Source of the DNA: Azospirillum sp. TSH64
GTDB lineage: Bacteria > Pseudomonadota > Alphaproteobacteria > Azospirillales > Azospirillaceae
Length of the DNA: 56,716 nucleotides
NCBI RefSeq assembly: GCF_003116035.1
Contig: NZ_LGQW01000015.1
Span: 5,077,897-5,134,612 of the forward strand
Direction: 5' to 3'
The notes beneath the pieces are model-generated. The model was not told where the DNA came from. It saw nothing but the letters and a program-made list of their open reading frames with translations, and searched no databases. Below, piece by piece: positions 1 through 8,543 of the stretch. Position numbers and translations under genes: made by a program. Positions within the stretch are counted from its first letter, which is position 1; every line of letters starts with the position of its first letter.

Positions 1-1
1 G

Positions 2-40
2 TTCAAGGCCGTGCCGGAGCTGACGGAAAAGCTTGGATAA
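2..40 (+). CDS. etfA: Electron transfer flavoprotein alpha subunit, C-terminal end only (partial)
   Basis: Only the last twelve codons and a TAA stop lie in the window; they read FKAVPELTEKLG. This resembles the usual C-terminus of EtfA, the FAD-binding alpha subunit of the electron transfer flavoprotein that takes electrons from acyl-CoA dehydrogenases. The assignment also leans on context, because etfB-etfA is commonly followed by a 3-hydroxybutyryl-CoA dehydrogenase gene in alphaproteobacteria, as here after a 94-base gap. Twelve residues cannot prove identity. Confidence 0.55.
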   Translation, partial: FKAVPELTEKLG

Positions 41-134
41 GGCGCGCTGATCCAGGCCGCCGCGGCGGTCGCCGGACGGAACCGGCGACCGCCATGGCGG
101 ACCAACCACCCACATCCTTCGCGGGACAGCCTCC

Positions 135-1013
135 ATGACCACGATCAAGAAGATTGGCATCATCGGTGCCGGCCAGATGGGCAGCGGCATCACCCAGGTC
201 TGTGCCCAGGCCGGCTACGACGTCTTCCTGTCCGACATCAGCGAAGCGGCGCTGGAAAAGTCGCTCGCCGGCATCTCCCGGAACTTCGACCGGCAGATCC
301 AGAAGGGCAAGCTGAGCGAGGCGGACAAGACGGCGGCGCTGGCCCGCATCGTCACCGGCACCGACCTGTCGATCTTCGGCGACTGCGATCTGGTGGTCGA
401 GGCCGCGACCGAGAACGAGGCGCTGAAGCGCGACCTCCTGAAGAAGCTGGTCCCGCACCTGAAGCCGGAGGCGCTGATCGCGACGAACACCTCGTCGATC
501 TCGATCACCCGTCTGGCGGCGGCGACCGACCGGCCGGCCAAGTTCATGGGCATGCACTTCATGAACCCGGTGCCGGTGATGCAGCTGGTCGAGCTGATCC
601 GCGGCATCGCGACCGACGAGCCGACCTTCAACGCCATCAAGGAACTGACGCTCGCCATCGGCAAGACCGCCGCGGTGGCCGAGGATTTCCCGGCCTTCAT
701 CGTCAACCGCATCCTGCTGCCGATGATCAACGAGGCCGTCTACACGCTGTATGAGGGCGTCGGCGGCGTCGACGCCATCGACACCGCGCTGAAGCTGGGC
801 GCCAACCACCCGATGGGCCCGCTGGAGCTGGCCGACTTCATCGGGCTGGACACCTGTCTGGCGGTGATGCAGGTGCTGTACGAGGGCCTTGCCGACAGCA
901 AGTACCGCCCCTGCCCGCTGCTGGTGAAGTATGTCGAAGCCGGCTGGATCGGCAAGAAATACGGCCGCGGCTTCTACGACTACTCGCAGACTCCGCCGGT
1001 GCCGACGCGCTGA
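135..1013 (+). CDS. hbd: 3-hydroxyacyl-CoA (3-hydroxybutyryl-CoA) dehydrogenase
   Basis: This 292-residue protein has the usual length of the short, single-function 3-hydroxyacyl-CoA dehydrogenases that interconvert 3-hydroxybutyryl-CoA and acetoacetyl-CoA with NAD(H). The N-terminus carries the Rossmann motif GAGQMG at residues 11-16. The segment MGMHFMNPVPVMQLVE holds the family's catalytic His and the NPVP motif, and the C-terminal all-alpha dimerisation domain ends with a GRGFYDY motif. It acts in the cytosol in beta-oxidation, butanoate or polyhydroxybutyrate metabolism. It probably forms a unit with the upstream etf genes and ends at a strong terminator. The ribosome binding site before the ATG is weak. 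Confidence 0.93.
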   Translation: MTTIKKIGIIGAGQMGSGITQVCAQAGYDVFLSDISEAALEKSLAGISRNFDRQIQKGKLSEADKTAALARIVTGTDLSIFGDCDLVVEAATENEALKRDLLKKLVPHLKPEALIATNTSSISITRLAAATDRPAKFMGMHFMNPVPVMQLVELIRGIATDEPTFNAIKELTLAIGKTAAVAEDFPAFIVNRILLPMINEAVYTLYEGVGGVDAIDTALKLGANHPMGPLELADFIGLDTCLAVMQVLYEGLADSKYRPCPLLVKYVEAGWIGKKYGRGFYDYSQTPPVPTR

Positions 1014-1033
1014 GGATTGCCGGTTTTATTTGA

Positions 1034-1069
1034 AAAAGGCCCGCCCCGGAAGACCGGAGCGGGCCTTTT
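1034..1069. terminator. Bidirectional intrinsic terminator between hbd and the GST gene
   Basis: Two 16-base arms at 1034-1049 and 1054-1069 pair with a single mismatch around a four-base loop. The left arm starts with AAAA and the right arm ends with TTTT, so the hairpin has a short U run when read from either strand. It sits 20 bases past the hbd stop and 9 bases past the stop of the convergent gene, and so can serve both. Confidence 0.9.
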
Positions 1070-1078
1070 CATTGGCCC

Positions 1079-1696
1079 TCACTTGAAGTAGGCGCCGCCT
1101 TTGGCGAGCGCGCGCTGCCAAGCCGGACGGGCGTGCATGGCGTCGACGAAGGCGGCCAGCTTCGGCCAGCGGCTGCGGTTGCCCTTCATCATCGCAATCT
1201 CGACCGGGAAGCTGAGCATGATGTCGGCACCGGTCAGGCTGTCGCCGACGAAATGGCCGGACGGTCGAAGCTCGGACTCCAGATAGTCGAAATGGCTGGC
1301 CAGCTGCTCCTGGATGCGGGGATGCAGCGGCGCGCCCGCCTCGCCCAGCCGCCCGACATAGAGGTCGAGCAGCACCGGGGTCATCACCGAGCCTTCGGCG
1401 AAATGCATCAGCTGGAGATGGCGCAGCGCGTCGTCCGAGCCGGCCGGCGGCAGGAAGCGGCCGGCACCCTCGCACAGATGCTGGACGATGGCGCCGGACT
1501 CCATGACGATCCGTCCGTCGATCTCCAGCAGCGGCGATTTCCCCAGCGGGTGCACCGCCTTCAATTCCGGCGGCGCCAGATTGGTCGTCTTGTCACGCTG
1601 GTAGAAGCGGAGTTCATAGGGAAGCTCCAGCTCCTCCAGCAGCCACAGGATCCGCTGCGACCGGCTGTTGTTGAGATGATGGACGACGATGGTCAC
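1079..1696 (-). CDS. Glutathione S-transferase family protein
   Basis: This 205-residue protein has the two-domain glutathione S-transferase layout. The N-terminal thioredoxin-like domain contains NNSRSQRILWLLEEL near residues 9-23, HPLGKSPLLE with the cis-proline around 49-58, and an ESGAI segment that binds the gamma-glutamyl part of glutathione. The remainder is an all-helical domain with a SLTGADIML segment. The NSRS motif places the catalytic Ser region as in bacterial theta/beta-like forms. The start is GTG with a GGAGG about eight bases upstream. The gene follows gcd by 55 bases on the same strand, so they may be cotranscribed. The substrate cannot be told from sequence. Confidence 0.9.
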   Translation of the reverse strand: MTIVVHHLNNSRSQRILWLLEELELPYELRFYQRDKTTNLAPPELKAVHPLGKSPLLEIDGRIVMESGAIVQHLCEGAGRFLPPAGSDDALRHLQLMHFAEGSVMTPVLLDLYVGRLGEAGAPLHPRIQEQLASHFDYLESELRPSGHFVGDSLTGADIMLSFPVEIAMMKGNRSRWPKLAAFVDAMHARPAWQRALAKGGAYFK

Positions 1697-1751
1697 GGAA
1701 TGCCCTCCGGGGAATGGATTGAGGTGCGGGAAGCGGCAGTAGGGGGGAGGG

Positions 1752-4214
1752 TCATTTCGGCAGCGCGTAGGCGATCACCGAATCGCCGCCCTTGGTCCCG
1801 AGCGAGCCATGCCCGCCGGCCACCACCAGCACATATTGCCGGCCGTCCTCGCCCTGGTAGGTCATCGGCGTCGCTTGGCCTCCCGCCGGCAGGCGGCTCT
1901 CCCACAGCTGCCTGCCGGTGGAGACGTCGTAGGCCCGGACATAATAGTCAATGGTGCCGGACAGGAAGGCGACGCCGCCCGCGGTCATGACCGGGCCGCC
2001 CAGGTTGGGCACGCCCATGCGGAACGGCAGCGGAACCGGCGAGGCGTCGCGGGTGGTGCCGTTCTTGTGCTTCCAGACCACCTTTCCTGTCGTCAGGTCG
2101 GCGGCGGCGACATAGCCCCAGGGCGGCGCCTGACAGGGCAGGCCGAGCACCGAGACGAAGGGGCCGAGCTTGATCGCATAGGGCGCGCCGAAATTCTCGT
2201 TCAACGCCGGCAGGCTGAATTTGGGCCGCTCGCCGCCCTGGACATAGAGGTCGGTGTCGTTCTTGCGCGGCACCAGCTGCGAGACGAAGGCGAGATATGT
2301 CGGGGTGGTGAAGGCGACCTGCCGCTGGGGATCGACGGCGACGCTGCCCCAGTTGAAGACGCCGAAATTGCCGGGATAGATCAGAGACCCCTGGAGCGAC
2401 GGCGGGGTGAAGCGGCCGTCGTAGCGCAGGCGCTTCAGTGCGATGCGGCAGGCGAGCTGGTCGAACATCGTCGCCCCCCACATGTCGGCCCCGCTCAGCG
2501 GCGGCGGGTCGTAGGAGAGGGCCGAGACCGGCTGGGTCGGGGCGGCATGGTCGCCGTCGGCGGCGCCCTGCGGCGCCGGCGTCTCGGTCACCGGCAGCAC
2601 CGGCTGGCCGGTGCGGCGGTCGAGCACGAACAGCTCGCCCTGCTTGGTCGGCTGGACCAGCGCCGGGACGGTCTGGCCATTGACGGTCAGGTCGATCAGG
2701 CTGGGCTGCGCCGGCACGTCATAGTCCCACAGGTCATGGTGCACGGTCTGGAAGACCCAGCGCACCTGCCCCGTCGCCAGATCGAGCGCCACGACGGAGG
2801 AGGAGAAGCGCTCCACCTCCGGGCTGCGGTTGGCGCCGAACTGATCGGGCGGCTGGTTGCCCAGCGGCAGATAGACCATGCCCAGCGCCTCGTCGACGCT
2901 GGCGATCGACCAGCTGTTGGGCGAGTTGACGGTGTAGGTCTGGCCGTCGGCGATCGGCGCGGTCTGGTCGGGCTTGGCCGAATCCCAGTTCCACACCAGC
3001 CGGCCGCTGTCGGCGTCGAAGGCGCGGACGACGCCCGACTGCTCCTTGGTCGAGACATTGTCGAGCACCGTGCCGCCGACGACGATCAGCTTGGCGGTCA
3101 CCACCGGCGGCGAGGTCGAATAATAGGCGCCGGGCCGGACATTCGGCATGTTGGCCCACAGGTTGACCTGCCCGTTCTCGCCGAAGCCGGTGCAGATCGA
3201 GCCGTCCTCCGGGTTCAGCGCTACCAAGCGGCCGTCCGCCGTCGGCATGAACAGCCGGGCGGCGCAGGCACCGCCGGCCGCAGGGGTGGATGCGGTGGCC
3301 TGCGGGGCCGGGCGGTAGGACAGGCCGCGGCAGGTCAGGTGCTGCAGGGCCAGCTGCTTTTGGTCGATCTGCAGGTCGCGGCGCCAGACCTCCTTGCCGG
3401 TGGTGGCGTCGAGCGCGATGACATGCTGGTGCGGCGAACACAGGAACAGCCGGTTGCCGATCTTCAGCGGCGTCACCTCGAAGGTGGTTTCCTTCGGGTC
3501 GCCGGGCTGGCCGCGCAGGTCGCCGGTCTCATAGCTCCAGGCGACCTGGAGCTTGTCGGCATTCTCCGGCGTGATGCCGGTCAGCGGCGAATAGCGCTGG
3601 CCGAAGCCGGTGCGGCCATAGGCCTGCCACTCGCCGTCCGGGACCGCCGGACCGCTGCCGCCGGCGGGGGACGCGGCGGAGGCGGTCTGCTGGCGCGCCG
3701 GAACGGTGCCGTCTATGCGGTGCGGGTCGGTGAACCAGGAGGCGACGGCGACCAGCAGCACGATGGCCAGCGCGGCGGTCAGCGGGATGCCGGTGCCGCG
3801 GAAGGCGCCGACGGGATAGGCCCCCGGCGCCGGTTCGCCGGCCATCGGCTGGCGCTCGCCCAGGCGGCGGGTGACCCAGGGCAGCAGCAGCAGGAAGCCC
3901 ACCACCGCGATCACGTCGCCGCGCGCCGAAAGCGGCCACCAGTCCAGCCCGGCCTCCCACAAGGCCCAGATCAGCGTGCCGATCACCAGCAGCGCATAGA
4001 CCGACAAGGCCGTGGGCGACCGCTTCGCCAGCAAGGCGGCGGTGGCGAGGAACAGCAGCCCGGCGACGGCGTAGTACCAGGAGCCGCCCAGCAGGATCAG
4101 CCAGAGGCCGCCGCCCAGCGCCCCCAGCCCCAAGACCGCCAGCAGGATGACCATCGCCCAGAGGGCGAAACCGCCCCGCGCCCAGAGGGCGGCGCTCGAG
4201 TCAGACTGTTTCAT
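1752..4214 (-). CDS. gcd: Membrane-bound PQQ-dependent glucose dehydrogenase
   Basis: The protein has 820 residues, the usual length for the quinoprotein glucose dehydrogenase that oxidises glucose to gluconolactone in the periplasm and passes electrons to ubiquinone. The first 140 or so residues hold about five hydrophobic membrane segments. The PQQ beta-propeller follows, opening with WQAYGRTGFGQRYSPL and including WSYETGD, a STSPPVV segment and a C-terminal VVAGGHGSLG motif typical of this family. A longer reading frame extends upstream to 5333 but overlaps other genes. I chose the ATG at 4214 because the membrane segments start just after it and a GAGG lies about ten bases before it. It diverges from the BON gene. 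Gluconate made this way is known to help solubilise phosphate in rhizosphere bacteria. Confidence 0.93.
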   Translation of the reverse strand: MKQSDSSAALWARGGFALWAMVILLAVLGLGALGGGLWLILLGGSWYYAVAGLLFLATAALLAKRSPTALSVYALLVIGTLIWALWEAGLDWWPLSARGDVIAVVGFLLLLPWVTRRLGERQPMAGEPAPGAYPVGAFRGTGIPLTAALAIVLLVAVASWFTDPHRIDGTVPARQQTASAASPAGGSGPAVPDGEWQAYGRTGFGQRYSPLTGITPENADKLQVAWSYETGDLRGQPGDPKETTFEVTPLKIGNRLFLCSPHQHVIALDATTGKEVWRRDLQIDQKQLALQHLTCRGLSYRPAPQATASTPAAGGACAARLFMPTADGRLVALNPEDGSICTGFGENGQVNLWANMPNVRPGAYYSTSPPVVTAKLIVVGGTVLDNVSTKEQSGVVRAFDADSGRLVWNWDSAKPDQTAPIADGQTYTVNSPNSWSIASVDEALGMVYLPLGNQPPDQFGANRSPEVERFSSSVVALDLATGQVRWVFQTVHHDLWDYDVPAQPSLIDLTVNGQTVPALVQPTKQGELFVLDRRTGQPVLPVTETPAPQGAADGDHAAPTQPVSALSYDPPPLSGADMWGATMFDQLACRIALKRLRYDGRFTPPSLQGSLIYPGNFGVFNWGSVAVDPQRQVAFTTPTYLAFVSQLVPRKNDTDLYVQGGERPKFSLPALNENFGAPYAIKLGPFVSVLGLPCQAPPWGYVAAADLTTGKVVWKHKNGTTRDASPVPLPFRMGVPNLGGPVMTAGGVAFLSGTIDYYVRAYDVSTGRQLWESRLPAGGQATPMTYQGEDGRQYVLVVAGGHGSLGTKGGDSVIAYALPK

Positions 4215-4409
4215 GGCACTCAACCTCGACCGAAAGCTTTTCGGACCGAACAGCCGGGCGCGGCCAAGGTTGCGGCGGATTCGCTCCCCATCCCCTTTCA
4301 CCCCGCAAGGCTGACCTTCCGGGTGCGCCGGGCTCAAGTGCCGGAACGCCACGGGCGCAACTTTTGTTGAAGGGCAAAGGAGTCTGACATCAACAAGACG
4401 GAGGCCGCC

Positions 4410-4931
4410 ATGCACCGCCATCCCTGGAGCGAAGAGTTCGTCAAGATGAGCCCGCAGGCCCGCTATCGCGGCGTCGGCCCACGCAACTACCGCCGCTCCG
4501 ACGACCGCATCCTGGAGGACATCAACGAGCGCCTGACCGACGACCACCACATCGACGCCTCCGACATCGGCGTTCGGGTGGAGGGCGGCGAGGTGACGCT
4601 GTCCGGCACTGTCGGCGACCGCACCGCCCGCCGCCGGGCGGAGGACATCGCCGAGAGCGTGTCGGGCGTCGGCCATGTGCAGAACGACCTGCGCGTCGCC
4701 AGCCACAATGCGCCGGGCCAGACGAATTCGGTCGGCATGGGCGAGCGGGTGGAGCCGGCAGCGCCGCAGGGCGAGGGCAGCGTGACCGGCCCCGGCGCCC
4801 CGGCGCGGGACGCGATGGTGGCGGCGCTCGACAACAGCTCCATGGTGCTGGGCAAGCGGCCGCTGCCGGAAGACGACACCCTGCGGCATGGGGACGCCAT
4901 GGTGGGCAGCGGCGGGCACGACCGCCGCTGA
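4410..4931 (+). CDS. BON domain-containing protein
   Basis: This 173-residue protein contains one BON domain at about residues 30-100, seen as DRILEDINERLTDD followed by VRVEGGEVTLSGTVGDR and SGVGHVQNDLRV. BON domains usually bind membranes or ligands in envelope-stress proteins such as OsmY. There is no signal peptide at this start and the rest is polar, Gly/Pro-rich and probably disordered. A GGAGG lies five bases before the ATG. The gene is divergent from gcd with a 195-base intergenic region that must hold both promoters. The cellular role is unknown. Confidence 0.85.
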   Translation: MHRHPWSEEFVKMSPQARYRGVGPRNYRRSDDRILEDINERLTDDHHIDASDIGVRVEGGEVTLSGTVGDRTARRRAEDIAESVSGVGHVQNDLRVASHNAPGQTNSVGMGERVEPAAPQGEGSVTGPGAPARDAMVAALDNSSMVLGKRPLPEDDTLRHGDAMVGSGGHDRR

Positions 4932-4945
4932 CTCAATGGGTTGCC

Positions 4946-4964
4946 GGGGGGCCATTCGCCCCCC
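4946..4964 (+). terminator. GC-rich hairpin after the BON gene
   Basis: A 7-base GGGGGGC arm and its complement flank a five-base loop 14 bases past the BON-domain gene stop. There is no T run after it, so it may stall or protect transcripts rather than act as a classic terminator. Confidence 0.45.
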
Positions 4965-5105
4965 TGCACCGCATGCGCTGCTGCCCTGCGCCAGGGGCGG
5001 AGAGCCGGAGAGGCTGCTTAACCGTTGGTTAACCGCCGGGGACCATTGTCCCGCGGCCAATCGAGTATCCCCTCTCAAGCCTTCTGGAACAGAGCAGCTG
5101 CCATC

Positions 5106-5315
5106 ATGGGCACCAAGACCATCAAGCTTTCCGACAAGACCGGCTACCGCGACGTCGAACTGGACCAGCTGCCGCGCAATGTGCGCGCCGCGGTCACCGA
5201 CCTGTCGACCAAGAACCCGGTCGCCGATATCATCGTCGACCAGTCCGGCATGCTGTACCGCATCCACCTGTCGGCGCCCGCCAACATGTATGTGGATGTC
5301 CTGTCCGTCGCCTGA
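5106..5315 (+). CDS. Small conserved-looking hypothetical protein (69 aa)
   Basis: The frame starting MGTKTIKLSDKTGYRDVELD gives 69 residues ending in VDVLSVA. It is slightly acidic, has no membrane segment or signal peptide, and looks like a compact alpha/beta fold with the strands ADIIVDQSG and MLYRIHL. I chose this ATG over an upstream in-frame codon because the preceding 27 codons lack protein character. A GGAAC lies about 13 bases upstream. A hairpin follows 28 bases after the stop. I do not recognise the family and cannot assign a function. Confidence 0.65.
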   Translation: MGTKTIKLSDKTGYRDVELDQLPRNVRAAVTDLSTKNPVADIIVDQSGMLYRIHLSAPANMYVDVLSVA

Positions 5316-5342
5316 CGCGACGCCACGGCGCACCGGTTTCGC

Positions 5343-5376
5343 GAAGGGCGGTTTGCAGCTATTGCAACCGCCCTTC
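5343..5376. terminator. Shared hairpin between two convergent small genes
   Basis: Arms at 5343-5357 and 5363-5376 pair almost perfectly around a GCTAT loop. The right arm overlaps the last codons of the gene on the minus strand, so the structure can stop the plus-strand transcript and also lies in the 3' end of the minus-strand one. No long T run follows. Confidence 0.65.
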
Positions 5377-5658
5377 GTCGTTCCGGCCCTCCAGCCGGGC
5401 GAGCGCCCGGTTCAGCAGGCGCGGCGGCAGCATCGCCACGGCACCCTCGCGCACGGCGCGCACATCCTCGATGTCCAACCCGGTGGCGACGGCCAGCTGG
5501 CGGTCGTCCAGATCGCGGTCCTCCGCCAGCAGCATGATCCACCCCGCCAGCGTGCGGGCCTGGACCAGCTCGGTCCGGTTGTTGAACCACAGGCCGGCAC
5601 CGGGCCGGCCAATCGGCGTTGCGTTCTCGAAAGGCATGTCGGGATCGAACGACGTCAT
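5359..5658 (-). CDS. Small protein with a possible helix-turn-helix (99 aa)
   Basis: From the ATG at 5658, which has a GGGGAGGT seven bases upstream, the product is 99 residues starting MTSFDPDMPFENATPIGRP. The middle part, LAEDRDLDDRQLAVATGLD then IEDVRAVREG, is spaced like a lambda-repressor type helix-turn-helix with a short second half. A longer frame to 5700 exists but its codons precede the Shine-Dalgarno. The window shows no toxin partner. It could be a small DNA-binding protein; I am not sure. Confidence 0.6.
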   Translation of the reverse strand: MTSFDPDMPFENATPIGRPGAGLWFNNRTELVQARTLAGWIMLLAEDRDLDDRQLAVATGLDIEDVRAVREGAVAMLPPRLLNRALARLEGRNDEGRLQ

Positions 5659-5978
5659 GGACGCACCTCCCCTCAGCTGTTTCTTTCGCGGTTGCAGCAA
5701 ATACGCGCCGTCATCCAGTGCTTTTGTTCATCCTCATCTATGAAGTCTGCCCGAGGCTTCCAGAGGGTGGTAGACATTATTCGGCACCACCAACGAATTC
5801 CCGCCTGTCTTTTTGCGCTGCGGCACGAGCGGACGGTGCCGGGGCTGCGCCTTTCCGGGATTCTTTGAAACTGTCTTCGCCGGCCGGGGGCTAGGGTGGG
5901 AGTGCCGCTTCGGCGTATAACCGGCTCCATAGTCCTGATTCCATCGTCCCGCTTCCTCAGCGCATTCCGGAACCGCCG
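5659..5978. other. Intergenic region between divergent genes
   Basis: These 320 bases separate the small minus-strand gene from the M20 hydrolase gene and must carry both promoters. The part from about 5690 to 5880 is less GC-rich than the flanks. I see no clear repeat, palindrome or conserved promoter pair. Confidence 0.5.
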
Positions 5979-7250
5979 ATGCCCGATTCCCTGCCGCCCG
6001 ACTCTCCGCAGCCCGAGTCTCTGTTGTCGGGAGCGGCCCTTCTCGACCGCATCGACGCGCTTGCGGCGATCAGCGCGGAGGAGGGGCGGCTGTCGCGCCT
6101 CTACCTGACGCCGGAACACCGCCGCGCCAACGACCTCGTCGCCGGCTGGATGCGCGAGGCCGGGATGGGCGTGCGCGAGGATGCCGTCGGCAACATCATC
6201 GGCCGCTACGAGGGCGAGCGGCCGGGGCTGCCGGCCCTGCTGATCGGTTCGCACCTCGACACCGTGCGGGATGCCGGGCGCTATGACGGCATGCTGGGGG
6301 TGCTGAGCGGCATCGCCGTGGTGGCCGAGCTGAACGCCCGCGGCCGGCGCCTGCCCTTCGCCGTCGAGGTGATCGGCTTCGGCGACGAGGAGGGCACCCG
6401 CTTCCAATCGACGCTGATCGGCAGCCGCGCCATCGCCGGCACCTTCGACCCGGCGGTGCTGGAGACGCGCGACGCCGCCGGCACCCGGCTGGCCGACGCG
6501 ATGACCGCCTTCGGGCTGGATCCCGCCGCCTGGGCCAACGCCGCCTACAAGGCCGACGACGTGCTGGCCTATGCCGAGCTGCACATCGAACAGGGGCCGG
6601 TGCTGGAGGCGCTGGGCCGGCCGGTCGGCGTGGTCACCGCCATCGCCGGCGCCACCCGGCTGGCGGTGACGGTGGAGGGCATGGCCGGACATGCCGGCAC
6701 CGTGCCGATGACCCTGCGCCGCGACGCGCTGGCGGCATCGGCCGAGATGATCCTGGCGGTGGAGCAGCTCTGCTCGGGACAGGAGCGGCTGGTCGGCACC
6801 GTCGGCCGGATCGAGGCGTCGCCCGGCGCCACCAACGTCATCGCCGGCAAGGTCCGCTTCACCATCGACCTGCGCGCCGACCGCGATCCCCTGCGGCTGG
6901 AACGGGTCGGCGCGGTGCGCGCCCGGCTGGAGGCCATCGCCGACGCCCGTGGTGTGGCCATCGGCTTCGAGACGCTGCATGAAAGCCCGGCGGTGGCCTG
7001 CCACCCGGCGCTGATGGCGCAGGTCGCCGCCGCCGCATCCGCCGAGGGGCTGGACGCGCCGGAGCTGCCGAGCGGCGCCGGCCATGACGCGATGGCGGTG
7101 GCGGCGCTGACCGACATCGCCATGCTGTTCGTGCGCTGCGAACGCGGCATCTCGCACAACCCGGCCGAACGCATCACCGCCGCCGACGCCGAGGCCGGTG
7201 CACGGGTGCTCGCCCGCTTCGTCGAAAATTTCCAGCCCGCAAACTCCTGA
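5979..7250 (+). CDS. M20-family amidohydrolase, allantoate amidohydrolase / N-carbamoyl-amino acid hydrolase type
   Basis: The protein has 423 residues and the two-metal site of the M20/hydantoinase-carbamoylase family: H92, D103 in RYDGMLGV, the E137-E138 pair in GDEEGTRF, H202 in HIEQGPVLE, and a late His in SGAGHDAMAVA. The lid and dimerisation domain lies in between, with TRLAVTVEGMAGHAGTVPM. Members of this group cleave allantoate or N-carbamoyl amino acids in purine or pyrimidine breakdown, releasing ammonia and CO2. The GDEEGTRF and HIEQGP motifs fit allC and hyuC alike, so I give no symbol. It is followed after 13 bases by another M20 gene, which suggests one operon. Confidence 0.88.
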   Translation: MPDSLPPDSPQPESLLSGAALLDRIDALAAISAEEGRLSRLYLTPEHRRANDLVAGWMREAGMGVREDAVGNIIGRYEGERPGLPALLIGSHLDTVRDAGRYDGMLGVLSGIAVVAELNARGRRLPFAVEVIGFGDEEGTRFQSTLIGSRAIAGTFDPAVLETRDAAGTRLADAMTAFGLDPAAWANAAYKADDVLAYAELHIEQGPVLEALGRPVGVVTAIAGATRLAVTVEGMAGHAGTVPMTLRRDALAASAEMILAVEQLCSGQERLVGTVGRIEASPGATNVIAGKVRFTIDLRADRDPLRLERVGAVRARLEAIADARGVAIGFETLHESPAVACHPALMAQVAAAASAEGLDAPELPSGAGHDAMAVAALTDIAMLFVRCERGISHNPAERITAADAEAGARVLARFVENFQPANS

Positions 7251-7263
7251 CGGACCGCCTGCC

Positions 7264-8502
7264 ATGACCGACCTGTCTCCCTCCCTCGCCGCCACCCTGG
7301 ATGAGGCGGTGAATGCCCACTTCGACGAGGAGGTCCGTTTCCTGGCGGAGCTGGTGAAGGTGCCGTCCGACAACCCGGCGGGCGACTGCGCCCCCCATGC
7401 CGTCCGCGCCGCCGAGCTGCTGGAGGCGATGGGCTTCACGGTGGAGCGCCACCCGGTGCCGGCCGAGCTGGTGCGGGCCAACGGCATGATCAGCGCCACC
7501 AATCTGGTGATCCGCCACCGTTTCGGGGATGGCCCAACCGTGGCGCTGAACGCCCATGGCGACGTGGTGCCGCCCGGCGAGGGCTGGTCGAGCGATCCCT
7601 ACGGCGCCGAGATCCGCGACGGCGTGATGTATGGCCGCGGCGTGGCGGTGTCCAAGTCGGATTTCGCCAGCTATGCCTTCGCGCTTCGGGCGCTGATGGA
7701 ATCAATGGCTCCGCTGAAGGGCACGGTGGAACTGCACCTGACCTATGACGAGGAGGCCGGCGGCGAGATCGGGCCGAAATGGCTGCTCGACCAGGGGATT
7801 TCCAAGCCGGATTATGCGGTGTCGGCCAGCTTCGCCTATTCGGTGGTGACCGGGCACAATGGCTGCCTGCATCTGGAGGTGCAGGTCGACGGCAAGTCCG
7901 CCCACGCCGCCCGCCCCGACACCGGCCACGACGCGCTGGAGGCGGCGACCGGCATCCTGGCCGCGCTCTACGCCCACCGGCCGGAGCTGGCGGCGCGCCG
8001 GTCGGGCGTCGCCGGCATCACCCACCCGTCGCTGACCATCGGGCTGATCCAGGGCGGCATCAACACCAACGTGGTTCCCGACCGCGTCACCTTCCGCCTC
8101 GACCGCCGCATGATCCCGGAAGAGAACCCGGCCGAGGTGGAGGCCGAGCTGCGCAGCCTGATCGAGGGTGCCGCCGCCGGCCGGGACGGCATCCGCGTGT
8201 CGATCCGCCGCATCCTGCTGGCCCGTCCCTTCCGCTCGGTCGGCGACGCGCCACGGCTGGCGGCGCTGTTCGCGGCGCAGGCGCAGGAGGTGCTGGGCGT
8301 TCCGGTCGGGCAGACCGGCATCCCGCTCTACACCGACGCCCGCCATTATTCGGAGGCCGGCATCCCGACCATCCTCTACGGCGCCGGCCCGCGCGACCTG
8401 CTGGAAGCCAACGGCCACCGCGCCGACGAGAAGCTGGTGCTGGAAGACCTGCGCAAGGCAACCCAGGTGGTCGCACGGTCGCTGGCGGAGTTGCTGGGGT
8501 AA
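7264..8502 (+). CDS. M20-family metallohydrolase (ArgE/DapE/ACY1-like) with atypical metal ligand
   Basis: This 412-residue protein resembles acetylornithine deacetylase and succinyl-diaminopimelate desuccinylase. It shows NAHGDVVP with the first metal His at 98, the catalytic glutamates E163-E164 in DEEAGGEIG, the dimer-domain segment GKSAHAARP, and the C-terminal ARHYSEAGIP and GHRADE motifs. The motif that normally reads GRGxxDxK is GRGVAVSKSD at 124-133, so the metal-bridging Asp is Val129. Its substrate is unknown; the neighbouring carbamoyl-type hydrolase suggests successive steps of nitrogen compound breakdown. The ATG at 7264 lies 13 bases after the previous stop; a frame starting at 7198 would overlap that gene. 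Confidence 0.85.
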   Translation: MTDLSPSLAATLDEAVNAHFDEEVRFLAELVKVPSDNPAGDCAPHAVRAAELLEAMGFTVERHPVPAELVRANGMISATNLVIRHRFGDGPTVALNAHGDVVPPGEGWSSDPYGAEIRDGVMYGRGVAVSKSDFASYAFALRALMESMAPLKGTVELHLTYDEEAGGEIGPKWLLDQGISKPDYAVSASFAYSVVTGHNGCLHLEVQVDGKSAHAARPDTGHDALEAATGILAALYAHRPELAARRSGVAGITHPSLTIGLIQGGINTNVVPDRVTFRLDRRMIPEENPAEVEAELRSLIEGAAAGRDGIRVSIRRILLARPFRSVGDAPRLAALFAAQAQEVLGVPVGQTGIPLYTDARHYSEAGIPTILYGAGPRDLLEANGHRADEKLVLEDLRKATQVVARSLAELLG

Positions 8503-8543
8503 GGAGGGGGCAACGAGGTCAGGTCAAGGCGACTGCCTATAAG

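Noticed and set aside
1809..4370. 853-codon open frame on the plus strand opposite gcd
   Set aside because: Shadow of the glucose dehydrogenase gene, without recognisable domains.
4215..5333. Extension of the gcd reading frame upstream of 4214
   Set aside because: It would run through the BON-domain gene on the other strand and contains no protein-like sequence; the membrane segments start right after the ATG at 4214.
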